Positions 27,874-37,559 of a DNA stretch of 64,000 nt are shown in pieces (position 1 is the stretch's first letter; every line of letters starts with the position of its first letter). The notes under the pieces are model-generated. The model saw only the letters and a program-made list of their open reading frames with translations, was not told where the DNA came from and searched no databases. The position numbers and the translations under genes are program-made. The stretch lies in contig NZ_SSOB01000003.1 in the NCBI RefSeq assembly GCF_004801405.1, forward strand, positions 124,001 to 188,000. Direction: 5' to 3'. This DNA comes from Cohnella fermenti (GTDB lineage Bacteria > Bacillota > Bacilli > Paenibacillales > Paenibacillaceae).

Positions 27874-29559
27874 TTGTCAGAGTCGTACAACGGGCTGCGC
27901 TTCGATATCTTCGAGAGAGTGCATCTTCCGGAGGATGTAGCCGCCATCGAGGAGCTCGAGGAGATTGAATTGGTTCCGCATATGCAAGCATTGCCGATCG
28001 GCGATCAGATCGTTCTGCGCGGCCACCTTCTGCTGACCGGTTCTTATCAATCGCAAGACGATCTGGCGCAAGAGGAAGAACGGTCCGAGGTCAGGCAGTT
28101 GGAGCACTGGATTCCCGTGGAGATCTCGCTTCCGCTCGGCCGGGTCGAGAGGCTGGAAGATCTGGCGGTGGAGATTGATAACTTCGACGTCGATCTGCTG
28201 TCCACTCGGTCGCTTAACGTCACGGGCGTTCTGGGGTTAAAAGGATTGCAGGTGTCGGTGCCGCAAGCGCCGGTGTGGCAGGAGGACAGCTTCACGGTAG
28301 TGCATCAGGCGCCGCTGGAGGCTCCTCGGCCTTACGGGCTGGGCGGGTTCGCGAACAGTCGGAACGAGCCCGGGGCGGAGGCTGAAGCCGGTTCCGATGT
28401 CGGCGCAGGAAGCGGCGGAGCGGGAGAATGGGCAGGCGGATGGACGGGCGCAGGTGCCGGGTCCGGGGCCGGCGTTGGGCAGAGCTACGGGGCAGGTGCA
28501 GGTGGGGCAGGTGCAGGAACTGGTCCGGGCGCTGGAGCAGGAGCAGGAGCCGGGGCCGGAAAAGGTGCAGGTGCAGGAAAAGGTGCTGGAGGAGCAGGCG
28601 GCGGAACGGGAGCGGGATTGGGCGGTGCAGGAGCTGGCGCTGGGTCGGGTCAGGGGACCGGGACAGGCGCCGGCGAATGGGACGGATTTGCCGCGGGTTC
28701 CGGGGCCGGCGGCGGACCGGGGGCCGAAGGTGGGTACGGAGCCGGAGCCGGTGCGGGTGCCGGCGGTGCATCGACGGGGTATCCTTCCGCGGATTATTGG
28801 TTCGGTTCGCATAACCAGCAGGGAGACCGGGAACGCGCAGCGCAGCCGGAATACGGCGGCGCGTCGGCTTCTGCACCATCGCCTCTGCAGCCGCCGACCT
28901 CCGTTCCGTTTGCTCCGCCTGCCGGTTTGCCCGGCCAGGCGGACTATGCTGCCTCCGCCTATCGGCCGGAGGAGTCCGCTTCGCACGGCCAGTCGAACGC
29001 CGCCGCCCCGGCGGATCAGCAGGCATGGGGCGACGTGACGCTGGATCGGCCGGAGACGGAGCAGGAATGGCTGCCGGAGACTCCGCAGGCCTCGCCGGCT
29101 TCCGCAGCTTCTGCGGCGCAAGCGCCGCCTGCCGAAGAGAAGCAGGAGCTCAAGGTCGCCGTTAACTCGAAGGCGGCGGAGCCGGCGCCCGCGATCCAAG
29201 GCAGCGGCGTCGGGCTGCTGTCCCAGCTCGGAGACAAAGGAGCGAAGCGCGAAGCCGAGCTTCGCTTGGCGGAGGAAGCGACTCAAGCGTCCGCAGCCGC
29301 GGCTCCCGGGGCGCCCGCGGTGTCCTCGTCGTCTGCGTCATCCGAAGCGTCGGGAGACGAGGTGGAATGGACGCGGCTTTTCCTGGCGAAGAGCGATTCG
29401 GCGAACTCGTTCCGCAAGTTCAAGCTCTGCGTCGTGCAGCGCGAGGACACGCTGGATGCGATTGCGAGCCGCTACAACGTGCAGACGCGCGAGCTGCAGC
29501 TTCACAATCGGCTCACGGAGCCGCATGTGTCGGAAGGGCAAGTGCTGTACATTCCGTAA
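27874..29559 (+). CDS. spoVID: spore coat morphogenetic protein SpoVID
   Basis: A 561-residue protein. The N-terminal domain (to about residue 130: GLRFDIFERVHLPED, IVLRGHLLLTGSY, EISLPLGRVERLEDLAVEID) matches the SpoVID encasement domain. Residues about 165-300 are nearly pure Gly/Ala with a few Lys (GAGAGAGKGAGAGKGAG). The C-terminal 45 residues are a LysM domain (CVVQREDTLDAIASRYNVQ). SpoVID directs coat proteins around the forespore and binds SafA, encoded at 58360. Position after hemL and before valS is the B. subtilis order. The TTG start at 27874 has AAAGGAGG seven bases upstream. B. subtilis ysxE, normally between spoVID and valS, is absent. Confidence 0.88.
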   Translation: MSESYNGLRFDIFERVHLPEDVAAIEELEEIELVPHMQALPIGDQIVLRGHLLLTGSYQSQDDLAQEEERSEVRQLEHWIPVEISLPLGRVERLEDLAVEIDNFDVDLLSTRSLNVTGVLGLKGLQVSVPQAPVWQEDSFTVVHQAPLEAPRPYGLGGFANSRNEPGAEAEAGSDVGAGSGGAGEWAGGWTGAGAGSGAGVGQSYGAGAGGAGAGTGPGAGAGAGAGAGKGAGAGKGAGGAGGGTGAGLGGAGAGAGSGQGTGTGAGEWDGFAAGSGAGGGPGAEGGYGAGAGAGAGGASTGYPSADYWFGSHNQQGDRERAAQPEYGGASASAPSPLQPPTSVPFAPPAGLPGQADYAASAYRPEESASHGQSNAAAPADQQAWGDVTLDRPETEQEWLPETPQASPASAASAAQAPPAEEKQELKVAVNSKAAEPAPAIQGSGVGLLSQLGDKGAKREAELRLAEEATQASAAAAPGAPAVSSSSASSEASGDEVEWTRLFLAKSDSANSFRKFKLCVVQREDTLDAIASRYNVQTRELQLHNRLTEPHVSEGQVLYIP

Positions 29560-29582
29560 AGCGGCACGGCTGCGAGAGCACA

Positions 29583-29628
29583 AACGGCGGTAACAGGGAA
29601 GCGAACCTCCCTGTTACCGCCGTTTTTT
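29583..29628 (+). terminator. terminator of spoVID
   Basis: AACGGCGGTAACAGGGA pairs perfectly with TCCCTGTTACCGCCGTT and is followed by six T. Confidence 0.95.
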
Positions 29629-29690
29629 GTTGCCGGTGTGCTTCTGCCGCCTGTCCGCCTCCCCGTCTATGGGGGCCATGTGCCGAATTT

Positions 29691-29861
29691 ATGTGAAAAA
29701 CCACATTCGCCGCTCCCCCAAACGGGGCAATTTAAGGATTTTGTGCGAAAAACCGCATTCATTCGGCATACGGAAGGCCACTTGATCCGAATATATGCGA
29801 AAAACCACATACATTCAGCCATAGAGGGGGATTTGCGCAGAATGTATGTGAAAAACCACAT
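29691..29861 (+). repeat. four-palindrome dispersed element, copy C
   Basis: Units start at 29691, 29743, 29795 and 29846 (spacing 52, 52, 51): ATGTGAAAAACCACAT, GTGCGAAAAACCGCAT, ATGCGAAAAACCACAT, ATGTGAAAAACCACAT. The inter-unit sequence is more diverged from the other copies than A, B and D are from each other, while the palindromes are retained. Confidence 0.88.
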
Positions 29862-30057
29862 AAAATCGACGAGTCGCGAGCCACTTAGGCCTCCGGGGAA
29901 GCGAACCACGACCCATATGAAGTAACTATAGGCGCGAGGCGGGACAGAGCAGCGAATGTTACTCAAGTGCGGCATCGGAGCTCGTATGGCGGGTGCAGAC
30001 GAGTAACTGAACGCCGATGTGGACTTGCTGCGCTCCGCATGAGAACCAAACCCCGCC

Positions 30058-30099
30058 CCTCTCGTTCCGCCTCTCGTTCCGCCTCTCGTTCCGCCTCCC
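30058..30099. repeat. 12-nt tandem repeat
   Basis: CCTCTCGTTCCG repeats three times, with a degenerate fourth copy, between element copy C and the valS T-box promoter. Nothing else is seen at 29862-30130. Confidence 0.8.
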
Positions 30100-30131
30100 A
30101 CCCCCCGTTCGCTCATCTCCGCCATGCCGTA

Positions 30132-30457
30132 TTGACTGACCCCCCGCAAAAAAGGTATCATAGTGGAATAAAGACGAGGAAAGGGAATAGTATGCCACTC
30201 GCCCCTACAGAGAGCGGAGCCGGTGCCCCACGTGAGCATCGCTGCAAGGTTCCGCAGGCTGGCCGATGCAGAAGTCGCCCTGGAGTCTCTCGTTCGAAGC
30301 AACTGCTTGAAGCAGGAGCCGTAGAGCGGGGCGGCGGCAGCCGTTAACATGCGTTCGAGCGCCGACCAACCTCTGCCAATTCAAGGCGAAGAGGTCCGTC
30401 GGAATGAAGGTGGTACCACGGAAGCGAGCCTTTCGTCCTTTGTGACGGGAGGTTTTT
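30132..30457 (+). promoter_or_regulatory. valine T-box leader with promoter and terminator
   Basis: Promoter TTGACT (30132-30137), 18 bp, TATCAT (30156-30161). The leader has AGTA (30189-30192) on the 5' side of the specifier loop and GAA-GTC on the 3' side, so the specifier codon is GTC (Val, 30274-30276). The T-box sequence with GGTGGTACCACG is at about 30409-30420 and the terminator CCTTTCGTC/GACGGGAGG plus TTTTT at 30429-30457. Uncharged tRNA-Val should stabilise the antiterminator and raise valS expression. Confidence 0.93.
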
Positions 30458-30533
30458 GTATTTTTTTGACCCTAATCTCGTTGTTCCTTTGATTGCTGTC
30501 CCTGATTTTTGTCCCTATGGAGGAATGTTGTTA

Positions 30534-33200
30534 ATGAGCGAAGCGCAAGAACGGAATACGATCAGCATGCCTACGACTTACGACCCGACGAATGCCGAGC
30601 GCAAGTGGTACGACGCTTGGATGACGGGCGGATACTTCAAGGCCGGTCTTCGGCCGGACGCCCCCAAATACACGATCGTGATCCCGCCGCCCAACGTGAC
30701 GGGGATGCTTCACATCGGCCATGCTCTCGACTTCACGCTGCAGGATATTCTGATCCGCTTCAAGCGGATGCAAGGGTTCGACGCGCTGTGGCTGCCGGGC
30801 ACCGACCATGCCGGCATCGCGACGCAGACGAAGGTCGAGCAGAAGCTGCGCGAGGAAGGCAAGAGCCGCTACGATCTCGGGCGCGAGGCGTTCCTGGAGA
30901 AGGTATGGGAGTGGAAGGATCAGTATGCGGGCACGATTCGGAGCCAATGGGCGAAAATGGGCCTGAGCCTCGACTACTCGCGTGAACGCTTCACGCTCGA
31001 CGAGGGGCTGTCGAAGGCGGTTCGCGAAGTGTTCGTGCGGTTGTACGAGAAGGGGCTGATCTATCGCGGCAAGCGGATCATCAACTGGGACCCGGCCGCA
31101 CGCACGGCCCTGTCCGACATCGAGGTCGAATACAAGGAAGTGAACGGCCACCTCTATCACCTGCAATATCCGCTCGCGGACGGCAGCGGCTTCCTGACGG
31201 TCGCGACGACCCGGCCGGAGACGATGCTGGGCGATACGGCGGTTGCCGTTCATCCGGAAGACGAGCGCTACAAGCACCTGATCGGCAAGATGCTGAAGCT
31301 GCCGATCGTCAGCCGCGAGATTCCGATCGTCGGCGACGAATACGTCGAGAAGGAATTCGGCAGCGGCGCGGTCAAGATCACGCCGGCGCATGACCCGAAC
31401 GACTTCGAGGTCGGCGGCCGCCACGATCTGCCGCAGATCATCGTCATGGACGAGAGCGGCAAGATGAACGAGAACGCCGGCCCGTACCAGGGCATGGACC
31501 GCGCCGATTGCCGCAAGGCGATCGTGAAGGACCTGCAGGAGCAGGGCGTCTGCATCAGGATCGAGGACCACGTTCACCAGGTCGGCCACAGCGAGCGCTC
31601 CGGCGCGGTCGTCGAGCCGTACCTGTCGACGCAGTGGTTCGTCGCGATGATGCCGCTGGCTGAGAAGGCCATCTCCTCGCAGAAGTCGGGCCAAGGCGTG
31701 AACTTCGTGCCGGATCGCTTCGAGAAGATCTACCTGCACTGGATCGAGAACGTTCGCGACTGGTGTATCTCCCGTCAGCTCTGGTGGGGCCATCGGATTC
31801 CGGCCTGGCACAACGATCAGACCGGCGAGCTGTTCGTCGGCACGGAAGCTCCGGCGGGAGCGGACGCGGAAGGCTCTCCATGGCGGCAAGACGAGGATGT
31901 GCTGGACACGTGGTTCAGCTCGGCGCTGTGGCCGTTCTCGACGCTCGGCTGGCCCGAGAATACGGATGACCTTAAGCGCTACTACCCGACCGACGTACTC
32001 GTGACCGGATACGACATCATTTACTTCTGGGTGGCTCGGATGATTTTCACCGCGCTCGAATTTACCGAATCCATCCCGTTCAAGGATGTGCTCATTCACG
32101 GTCTCGTTCGCGATGCGGAGGGGCGCAAGATGTCCAAGTCGCTCGGCAACGGCGTCGATCCGCTCGAGGTGATCGAGAAGTACGGCGCGGACGCGATGCG
32201 CTACATGATCTCCACCGGCAGCACGCCGGGGCAGGACTTGCGCTTCCGCTGGGAGAAGGTCGAGCAGGCGCGCAACTTCGCGAACAAGATCTGGAACGCC
32301 TCCCGCTTCGCGCTGATGAACCTCGAAGGCTTCGCGGCGGAAGACATCGATCTGTCGGGCGAGCTGTCGACGGCGGATCGCTGGATTCTGCATCGCTTGG
32401 GCGAGACGGCGCGAGACATCACGCGTCTGATGGAGAGCTACGAGTTCGGAGAGACGGGCCGCCTGCTGTACAACTTCATCTGGGACGATCTGTGCGACTG
32501 GTACATCGAATTCGCCAAGCTGACGCTGTACGGCACGGACGAAGCGGCGAAGAAGAGCACGCAATCGGTGCTCGCCTACGTGCTGGACCGCACGCTGCGC
32601 CTGCTGCATCCGTTCATGCCGTATCTGTCGGAGGAGATCTGGCAGCACTTGCCGCACGAGCCGGGAGAGACGATTACGCTGGCCGCATGGCCGCAGTACA
32701 ATGCCGCGTTCGAGGCTCCGGAAGCGGTGAGCGAGATGGGCTTGCTCATGGATGCGATTCGCGCCGTGCGCAACGTTCGCGCGGAAGTGGGCGTGACGCC
32801 GGGCAAGAAGGTCGAACTGCTCGTCAAGCCGACGAACTCAGCGACAAGCGGCATTCTGAAGCGGAACGAGGAATACTTGCGCCGCTTCTGCAACACCTCC
32901 TCGCTGACGCTCGACGATGCGCTCACTCCGCCGGACAAGGCGATGACGGCTATCGTGACGGGCGCGGAGCTGTACCTGCCGCTCGCCGGCCTGATCGACA
33001 TCAGCCAGGAGATCGCGCGGCTTGAGAAGGAACTGGCGTCGCTTAATTCCGAGGTTGAGCGGGTGGAGAAGAAGCTGTCGAACGAAGGCTACATCGCGAA
33101 GGCGCCTGCCCACGTCGTGGAGCAGGAGCGGGCCAAGGGCGAGGATTACCGGGATAAGCGGGACAAGGTGCTCGCTCGGATCGCCGAGCTTCGCGGCTAA
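30534..33200 (+). CDS. valS: valyl-tRNA synthetase
   Basis: A class I synthetase of 888 residues. The HIGH motif is in [15 protein letters not shown], the KMSKS motif in [18 protein letters not shown], the editing domain contains [19 protein letters not shown], and a C-terminal coiled coil (about residues 820-885) binds tRNA. The ATG at 30534 has GGAGGA nine bases upstream. A valine T-box precedes it. folC starts 15 bp downstream, so the two share a transcript. Confidence 0.98.
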   Translation: MSEAQERNTISMPTTYDPTNAERKWYDAWMTGGYFKAGLRPDAPKYTIVIPPPNVTGMLHIGHALDFTLQDILIRFKRMQGFDALWLPGTDHAGIATQTKVEQKLREEGKSRYDLGREAFLEKVWEWKDQYAGTIRSQWAKMGLSLDYSRERFTLDEGLSKAVREVFVRLYEKGLIYRGKRIINWDPAARTALSDIEVEYKEVNGHLYHLQYPLADGSGFLTVATTRPETMLGDTAVAVHPEDERYKHLIGKMLKLPIVSREIPIVGDEYVEKEFGSGAVKITPAHDPNDFEVGGRHDLPQIIVMDESGKMNENAGPYQGMDRADCRKAIVKDLQEQGVCIRIEDHVHQVGHSERSGAVVEPYLSTQWFVAMMPLAEKAISSQKSGQGVNFVPDRFEKIYLHWIENVRDWCISRQLWWGHRIPAWHNDQTGELFVGTEAPAGADAEGSPWRQDEDVLDTWFSSALWPFSTLGWPENTDDLKRYYPTDVLVTGYDIIYFWVARMIFTALEFTESIPFKDVLIHGLVRDAEGRKMSKSLGNGVDPLEVIEKYGADAMRYMISTGSTPGQDLRFRWEKVEQARNFANKIWNASRFALMNLEGFAAEDIDLSGELSTADRWILHRLGETARDITRLMESYEFGETGRLLYNFIWDDLCDWYIEFAKLTLYGTDEAAKKSTQSVLAYVLDRTLRLLHPFMPYLSEEIWQHLPHEPGETITLAAWPQYNAAFEAPEAVSEMGLLMDAIRAVRNVRAEVGVTPGKKVELLVKPTNSATSGILKRNEEYLRRFCNTSSLTLDDALTPPDKAMTAIVTGAELYLPLAGLIDISQEIARLEKELASLNSEVERVEKKLSNEGYIAKAPAHVVEQERAKGEDYRDKRDKVLARIAELRG

Positions 33201-33215
33201 TGGAGGCGCAGCAGC

Positions 33216-34649
33216 ATGAGTGAACGGCAAGGCAGTGAACGGCAAGACAGTGAACACGAAGACAGTGAACGCCAAGGCAATGAGCGGCAAGGCGAGCTGA
33301 GGACGGCGGCCGAAGCCGTCGAGTGGATCACGGGACTGGCGCCGACAATCGGCATCCGTCCCGGCCTCGAGCGCATGGAACTGCTGATGGAGAAGCTGAA
33401 CAATCCTCAGCGCAGGCTGAAGTTTATCCATGTCGCCGGAACGAACGGCAAGGGCTCCGTCTGCTCTTATCTGGAGAGCGTGCTCCGGCATAACGGCTAC
33501 GATGTGGGGATGTTCACGTCCCCTTACATCACGTCTTACGCCAATCGGTTCATGTACAACGGGGAAGATATCGCGGACGAGACGCTGCTCGCGCTGGCCA
33601 ATCGGCTGAAGCCGCTCGCCGAGGAGGTCGCGGGCACCGAATGGGGTCCTCCGACGATGTTCGAGATCACGACGGCGATCGCGATTCTGTACTACGCGAC
33701 GGTGGCGTTCCCGGACTACGTTGTATGGGAGACCGGACTCGGGGGCAGGCTGGACGTGACGAACATCGTCGTTCCGCTGATCAGCGTCATCACGAACGTC
33801 GGCCACGATCACATGGACATTCTGGGCTCGACGCTGGAGGAGATCGCCGCCGAGAAGGCCGGCATCATCAAGTCGGGCGTTCCGGTCGTCTCTGCCGCGA
33901 GCCAGCCGGAGGTTGTCGAAGTGATCCGCAAGACGGCGGCGGCGAAGAAGGCGACGTTGTATTTGCTTGGCGAGCAATTTTCCTATGAGCGGTTGTTTGC
34001 TTCCGAGCAAGGGCAGTCGTTCTCGTTCGAAGGCACGTTCCGCCAGTACGATTCGCTCGATATCTCGCTGGTTGGTTCCCATCAGGTGACGAATGCCGCC
34101 ACGGCGGTCATGACGCTTGATGTGCTGCGGCAGTTCTACGCGACGATGGTCGACGAGGAGACGCTGTCGGAGGCGCTTGCGAATACTCGCTGGCCGGGGC
34201 GGCTGGAGATGGCGGGGACGAATCCGCGTATTCTTCTCGACGGCGCGCACAACCCGGAAGGGATGGCGGCGCTGGCCGACGCTCTGGAAGACGTATATTC
34301 GTTCGATACGCTTAATGTAATGGTCGCGATGATGCCGAATAAGAATCACGATCAATCTCTTAAGCATATACTGCCAATGGCGAATTCGTTGATCGTTACA
34401 GAACCGGATTTCCATCGGAAAATGAAAGCCGAGGATCTGGCCGAGCTGGCGGAGAAACTGAGGAGCGAGCTTGGAGGTCCCCGGAATATCGTCGTCGAGC
34501 CGGATTGGAAGAAGGCGCTTGACCTTCTCGGCGAGATGGCAGAGCAAGGAGGCGAGCGAACGTTGTCGGTTGTCACGGGTACGCTGTACCTGATTGCCGA
34601 TGTCCGTTCGTGGCTGCTCCATCAAACGAAATCAGACAAAGGCTGGTGA
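33216..34649 (+). CDS. folC: folylpolyglutamate synthase/dihydrofolate synthase
   Basis: An ATP-dependent Mur-like ligase that adds glutamates to folates. It is 477 residues long. The P-loop is [15 protein letters not shown], and [11 protein letters not shown] and [12 protein letters not shown] are conserved. The first 26 residues are unusual: five tandem 15-nt repeats (33219-33293) encode [20 protein letters not shown] and NERQG ahead of the conserved core. GGAGG lies nine bases before the ATG, so the repeats appear to be translated. It is 7 bp from murC. Confidence 0.95.
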   Translation: MSERQGSERQDSEHEDSERQGNERQGELRTAAEAVEWITGLAPTIGIRPGLERMELLMEKLNNPQRRLKFIHVAGTNGKGSVCSYLESVLRHNGYDVGMFTSPYITSYANRFMYNGEDIADETLLALANRLKPLAEEVAGTEWGPPTMFEITTAIAILYYATVAFPDYVVWETGLGGRLDVTNIVVPLISVITNVGHDHMDILGSTLEEIAAEKAGIIKSGVPVVSAASQPEVVEVIRKTAAAKKATLYLLGEQFSYERLFASEQGQSFSFEGTFRQYDSLDISLVGSHQVTNAATAVMTLDVLRQFYATMVDEETLSEALANTRWPGRLEMAGTNPRILLDGAHNPEGMAALADALEDVYSFDTLNVMVAMMPNKNHDQSLKHILPMANSLIVTEPDFHRKMKAEDLAELAEKLRSELGGPRNIVVEPDWKKALDLLGEMAEQGGERTLSVVTGTLYLIADVRSWLLHQTKSDKGW

Positions 34650-34656
34650 AACGTCG

Positions 34657-36039
34657 TTGCGAACGGAACAGCGCGTACATTTTATCGGCATTGGCGGCTA
34701 CGGGATGAGCGCAATCGCCCGTGTCATGCTGGAGATGGGGTATGAAGTCACAGGGTCTGACGTCGCCCGCCAGGAGCTCACGGAGAAGCTGGCGGCGAAG
34801 GGCGCCCGCATCTCGATCGGACACGAGGCGAAGAACGTCCACGGGGCGAGCCTGGTCGTCTATTCGACGGCGCTCTCGAGCGACAACGTGGAACGCAAGG
34901 AAGCGGAGCAGCTCAACATTCCGACGCTGCACCGCGCCCAGATGCTGGCCCGAATTCTGAACGATCGCGCGGGCGTGGCCGTCGCGGGAGCGCACGGCAA
35001 GACAACCACCTCCTCGATGATCGCTCTGGTGATGGAGAACAGCCAGCTCGATCCTACTTACATTATCGGCGGCGAGATCGTCAACGTGGGCACGAACGCC
35101 AAGGCGGGGAACGGCAAATACGTCGTGGCGGAAGCGGACGAGAGCGACGGCTCCTTCCTGCAGTACCGCCCGTCCATCGCCGTCGTTACGAATATCGAGC
35201 CGGATCACCTCGAGAATTACGAGGGCGACTTCGGCAAGCTCAAGGAAGCTTACGTCAAGTTCCTGAACAACGTGCGACCGGACGGCTGCGCGGTCGTCTG
35301 TCTGGACGACGGGAACGTGCGGGACATTCTGCCGCAAGCGTCCTCGACGCGAGCGATCACGTTCGGGATCGACAGCGAGGAGGCGGAATACCGCGCCGTC
35401 GACATCGAGCTGGGCGATCGCTGTGCGTCGTTCGGCGTCGTTCGCGCGGGTCAGCGGCTTGGCGACGTTCGCTTGTCCGTGCCGGGCCGCCATAACGTCT
35501 ACAACGCGCTGGCGACGGTTGTCGTCTGCTTGGAAGCCGGCCTCACGCTTGAGCGGATCGCGGAAGCGATTGTGGAGTTCCGCGGTGCCAAGAGGCGGTT
35601 CCACGTGCTTGGCGAAGTGAAGGACATGCTGATCATCGACGATTACGCGCACCACCCGACGGAGATCGAGGCGACGATTCTGGCGGCCAAGGCGACAGGC
35701 AAGCGGATCATCGCGGTTTTCCAGCCGCAACGCTACACGCGGACGTTCTTCCTGCTCGACGCGTTCAGCCGAGCCTTCAAGGAAGCGGACGAGGTCATCA
35801 TCACCGACATCTACTCGCCGGCCGGCGAGCAGAGAATCGAGGGCGTGACCTCCCAGAAGCTCGTGGAGCTGATCGCGGCGAACAGCAACCCGAACGTGGC
35901 GTATATTCCGACGAAGGAAGAGGTTCAGGCGAACCTCGCTGCACGGATCGCGCCGGGGGATCTCGTTCTTACGATGGGAGCCGGCGACATCTGGAAAGTC
36001 GCGGACAGCCTGGCCCGCGAGCTTCGCGAGCAGGCGTAG
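34657..36039 (+). CDS. murC: UDP-N-acetylmuramate-L-alanine ligase
   Basis: Adds the first amino acid of the peptidoglycan stem peptide. It is 460 residues long. The UDP-binding motif is [13 protein letters not shown] at the N-terminus, the ATP loop is [13 protein letters not shown], and [10 protein letters not shown] is in the C-terminal domain. The TTG start at 34657 places the conserved core at once and has GGTGAAACG upstream; an ATG at 34594 overlaps folC and would add 21 unrelated residues. It is probably in one transcript with valS and folC. Downstream lies a 1.5-kb repeat island rather than the next gene. Confidence 0.95.
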   Translation: MRTEQRVHFIGIGGYGMSAIARVMLEMGYEVTGSDVARQELTEKLAAKGARISIGHEAKNVHGASLVVYSTALSSDNVERKEAEQLNIPTLHRAQMLARILNDRAGVAVAGAHGKTTTSSMIALVMENSQLDPTYIIGGEIVNVGTNAKAGNGKYVVAEADESDGSFLQYRPSIAVVTNIEPDHLENYEGDFGKLKEAYVKFLNNVRPDGCAVVCLDDGNVRDILPQASSTRAITFGIDSEEAEYRAVDIELGDRCASFGVVRAGQRLGDVRLSVPGRHNVYNALATVVVCLEAGLTLERIAEAIVEFRGAKRRFHVLGEVKDMLIIDDYAHHPTEIEATILAAKATGKRIIAVFQPQRYTRTFFLLDAFSRAFKEADEVIITDIYSPAGEQRIEGVTSQKLVELIAANSNPNVAYIPTKEEVQANLAARIAPGDLVLTMGAGDIWKVADSLARELREQA

Positions 36040-36052
36040 CGACAACCGTTAC

Positions 36053-36112
36053 GATTGCGGATTGATGGATTACGGATTGACGGATTGCGAATTGACGGAT
36101 TGCGGAAGAAAG
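36053..36112. repeat. 15-nt tandem repeat after murC
   Basis: Four 15-nt copies start at 36053, 36068, 36083 and 36098 (GATTGCGGATTGATG type). Short frames through it encode repeats such as RIDGL but have no ribosome site and no family resemblance. Confidence 0.8.
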
Positions 36113-36204
36113 GGGCTGCCTGCTCGGGCGGCCTCTTTTCTTTATCGCAGAGCCGCAGCGCCCCCATTCGGATCTATCCGAGAGGAACGGGCCCCGGCGA
36201 TAAA

Positions 36205-36450
36205 GTTGGCGAACCCGCTGAAGTTGGTGAACCCGCTGAAGTTGGTGAACCCGCTGAAGTTGGTGAACCTGTTGAAGCTGCTGAACACGTTGAACCCACT
36301 AAACTCACAAAACCCGCTGAACCCAACAAACTCATATACTGAACCCGCCGACCCCACTGAACCGCTGAACCCACCAAAACTTACAAAACCCGCTGAACCC
36401 AACAAACTCACCGAACCTGCTGAACCCGCCAAAGCGACCGAACCTGCTGG
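36205..36450. repeat. 18-nt tandem repeat tract, decaying rightward
   Basis: GTTGGTGAACCCGCTGAA repeats at exactly 18-nt spacing from 36205 (36223, 36241, 36259) and then degenerates into AACCCGCTGAACCC-like sequence to about 36450. All frames give low-complexity peptides, so it is treated as noncoding. Confidence 0.8.
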
Positions 36451-36481
36451 CTCCCTGCCGTGCCGCTGGCTACCGAGTTTT

Positions 36482-36949
36482 ATGCGAAAAATCACATTGG
36501 CGCAGCCCGAAACGGGCAATTTGAACGATTATATGTGAAAAACTACATTCGTGGAGGAATTTCCGGCCCGAACTGCTGGATGTATGCGAAAAACCACTAT
36601 GACAACAAGGACAGTTGTCACCCCCTACCATGAAAATTTTTCGAATGAGGTCATCCGCAGTGATGAAAAGCCAACTGCGAAGCGGCAGTTGGCGAGGGCG
36701 ATGTGCGGGAAACCCGTACAACGACGCTCTGGAGAGGCAGTTGGAGAGGGAGATGTGCGGGAAAACCGTACAACGATGCTCTGGAGAGGCAGTTGGAGAG
36801 GGAGATGTACGGGAAATCCGTACAACGACGCTCCGAAGGGGCAGTTGGCGAGGGCGATGTGCCATTAGCGGAGGTTAATTTTCGTATTAAATCACATAAA
36901 ACAACTCAATTCCCTCTCCAACCAAGCCGACGAATGTGAAAAATCACAT
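36482..36949 (+). repeat. four-palindrome dispersed element, copy D, interrupted
   Basis: Units 1-3 start at 36482, 36533 and 36584 (spacing 51): ATGCGAAAAATCACAT, ATGTGAAAAACTACAT and ATGCGAAAAACCAC, which then breaks. After about 280 bp the element resumes at a degenerate unit-3 copy (TCGTATTAAATCACAT, 36882-36897) and unit 4 (ATGTGAAAAATCACAT, 36934-36949), with the expected 52-nt spacing and the conserved CGACGA before unit 4. The intervening DNA holds the second array, so copy D was interrupted with partial duplication of unit 3. Confidence 0.82.
36685..36870 (+). repeat. second palindrome array, 52-nt period
   Basis: GCAGTTGG starts at 36685, 36737, 36789 and 36841, exactly 52 nt apart. 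Each full unit contains a 17-nt hairpin: GTGCGGG-AAA-CCCGTAC (36703-36719), GTGCGG/CCGTAC (36755-36771) and GTACGG/CCGTAC (36807-36823). The fourth unit is truncated. Two other hairpins precede it: GACAAC/GTTGTC near 36600 and GCCAACTGC/GCAGTTGGC at about 36670-36693. Confidence 0.85.
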
Positions 36950-37164
36950 AAAATGGCAAGATGAGGGGCGATGACGAGGGACGATGGGCCTCGGATAGAA
37001 CTAACTCGACCGTGGAGTCGCGACGGGGGCGAAACAAACTGCGTATGGGATCTGCTTGATCGGGGATCGAGGCAGGCAGGAGCGAAGTTAGTTTCGAATG
37101 AGATCATTTGGGAGCGAAACGGAGGTCATGAGGATGGAGTTACGGGGACGACAAGCGGCTCGGA

Positions 37165-37365
37165 GCGACTGTCGGAGAGTGAATAGTCAATTTTTGAGCA
37201 TTCAGCGGCTCGGGAGTGGCTATCGGAGAGTGAATAGTCAATTTTTGTGCATTAAGTGACTCGGGAGCGGCTGTCGGAGAGTGAATAGTCAATTTTTGAG
37301 CATTCAGTGGCTCGTGAGCGACTATCGGAAAGTGAATGGCTAATTTTTGAGCATTCGGTGCCCGG
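37165..37365 (+). repeat. third palindrome array, 51-nt period
   Basis: GAATAGTCAATTTTTGAGC, or a variant, starts at 37181, 37232, 37283 and 37334, exactly 51 nt apart. Each has the dyad TGAAT-AG-TCAA-TTT-TTGA-GC-ATTCA with small mismatches. Because 51 is a multiple of three, the minus strand reads as 17-residue repeats (NAQKLTIHSP core), but no ribosome site or family supports a protein. The remainder of 36950-37559 shows no gene. Confidence 0.85.
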
Positions 37366-37559
37366 GGAGCGGCTCTGGCGTATGGGGAGATTCGGCGCAT
37401 TGGGCGGATGGGCGGCGCGGTGTGGCGCGATGGGGAAGGGGCTGGCGAATTCGGTTTTCTCGGCGGGCTTCCTCCGAATCCCTGCATAATCTCTTCATAA
37501 TCCCCCTCCGGCTCTCATAGGCTGTTAGTAGATTAGAGGACAAGGGGAGAGACCGACTT

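Noticed and set aside
36055..36342. A repeat protein gene after murC (RIDGL and GEPAEV repeats)
   Set aside because: No ribosome site, low-complexity peptides in all frames, and the frame joins two unrelated tandem tracts.
37140..37487. A minus-strand gene with 17-residue repeats
   Set aside because: No convincing start region or family; the open frame follows from a 51-nt DNA repeat. Kept only as a finding to test.
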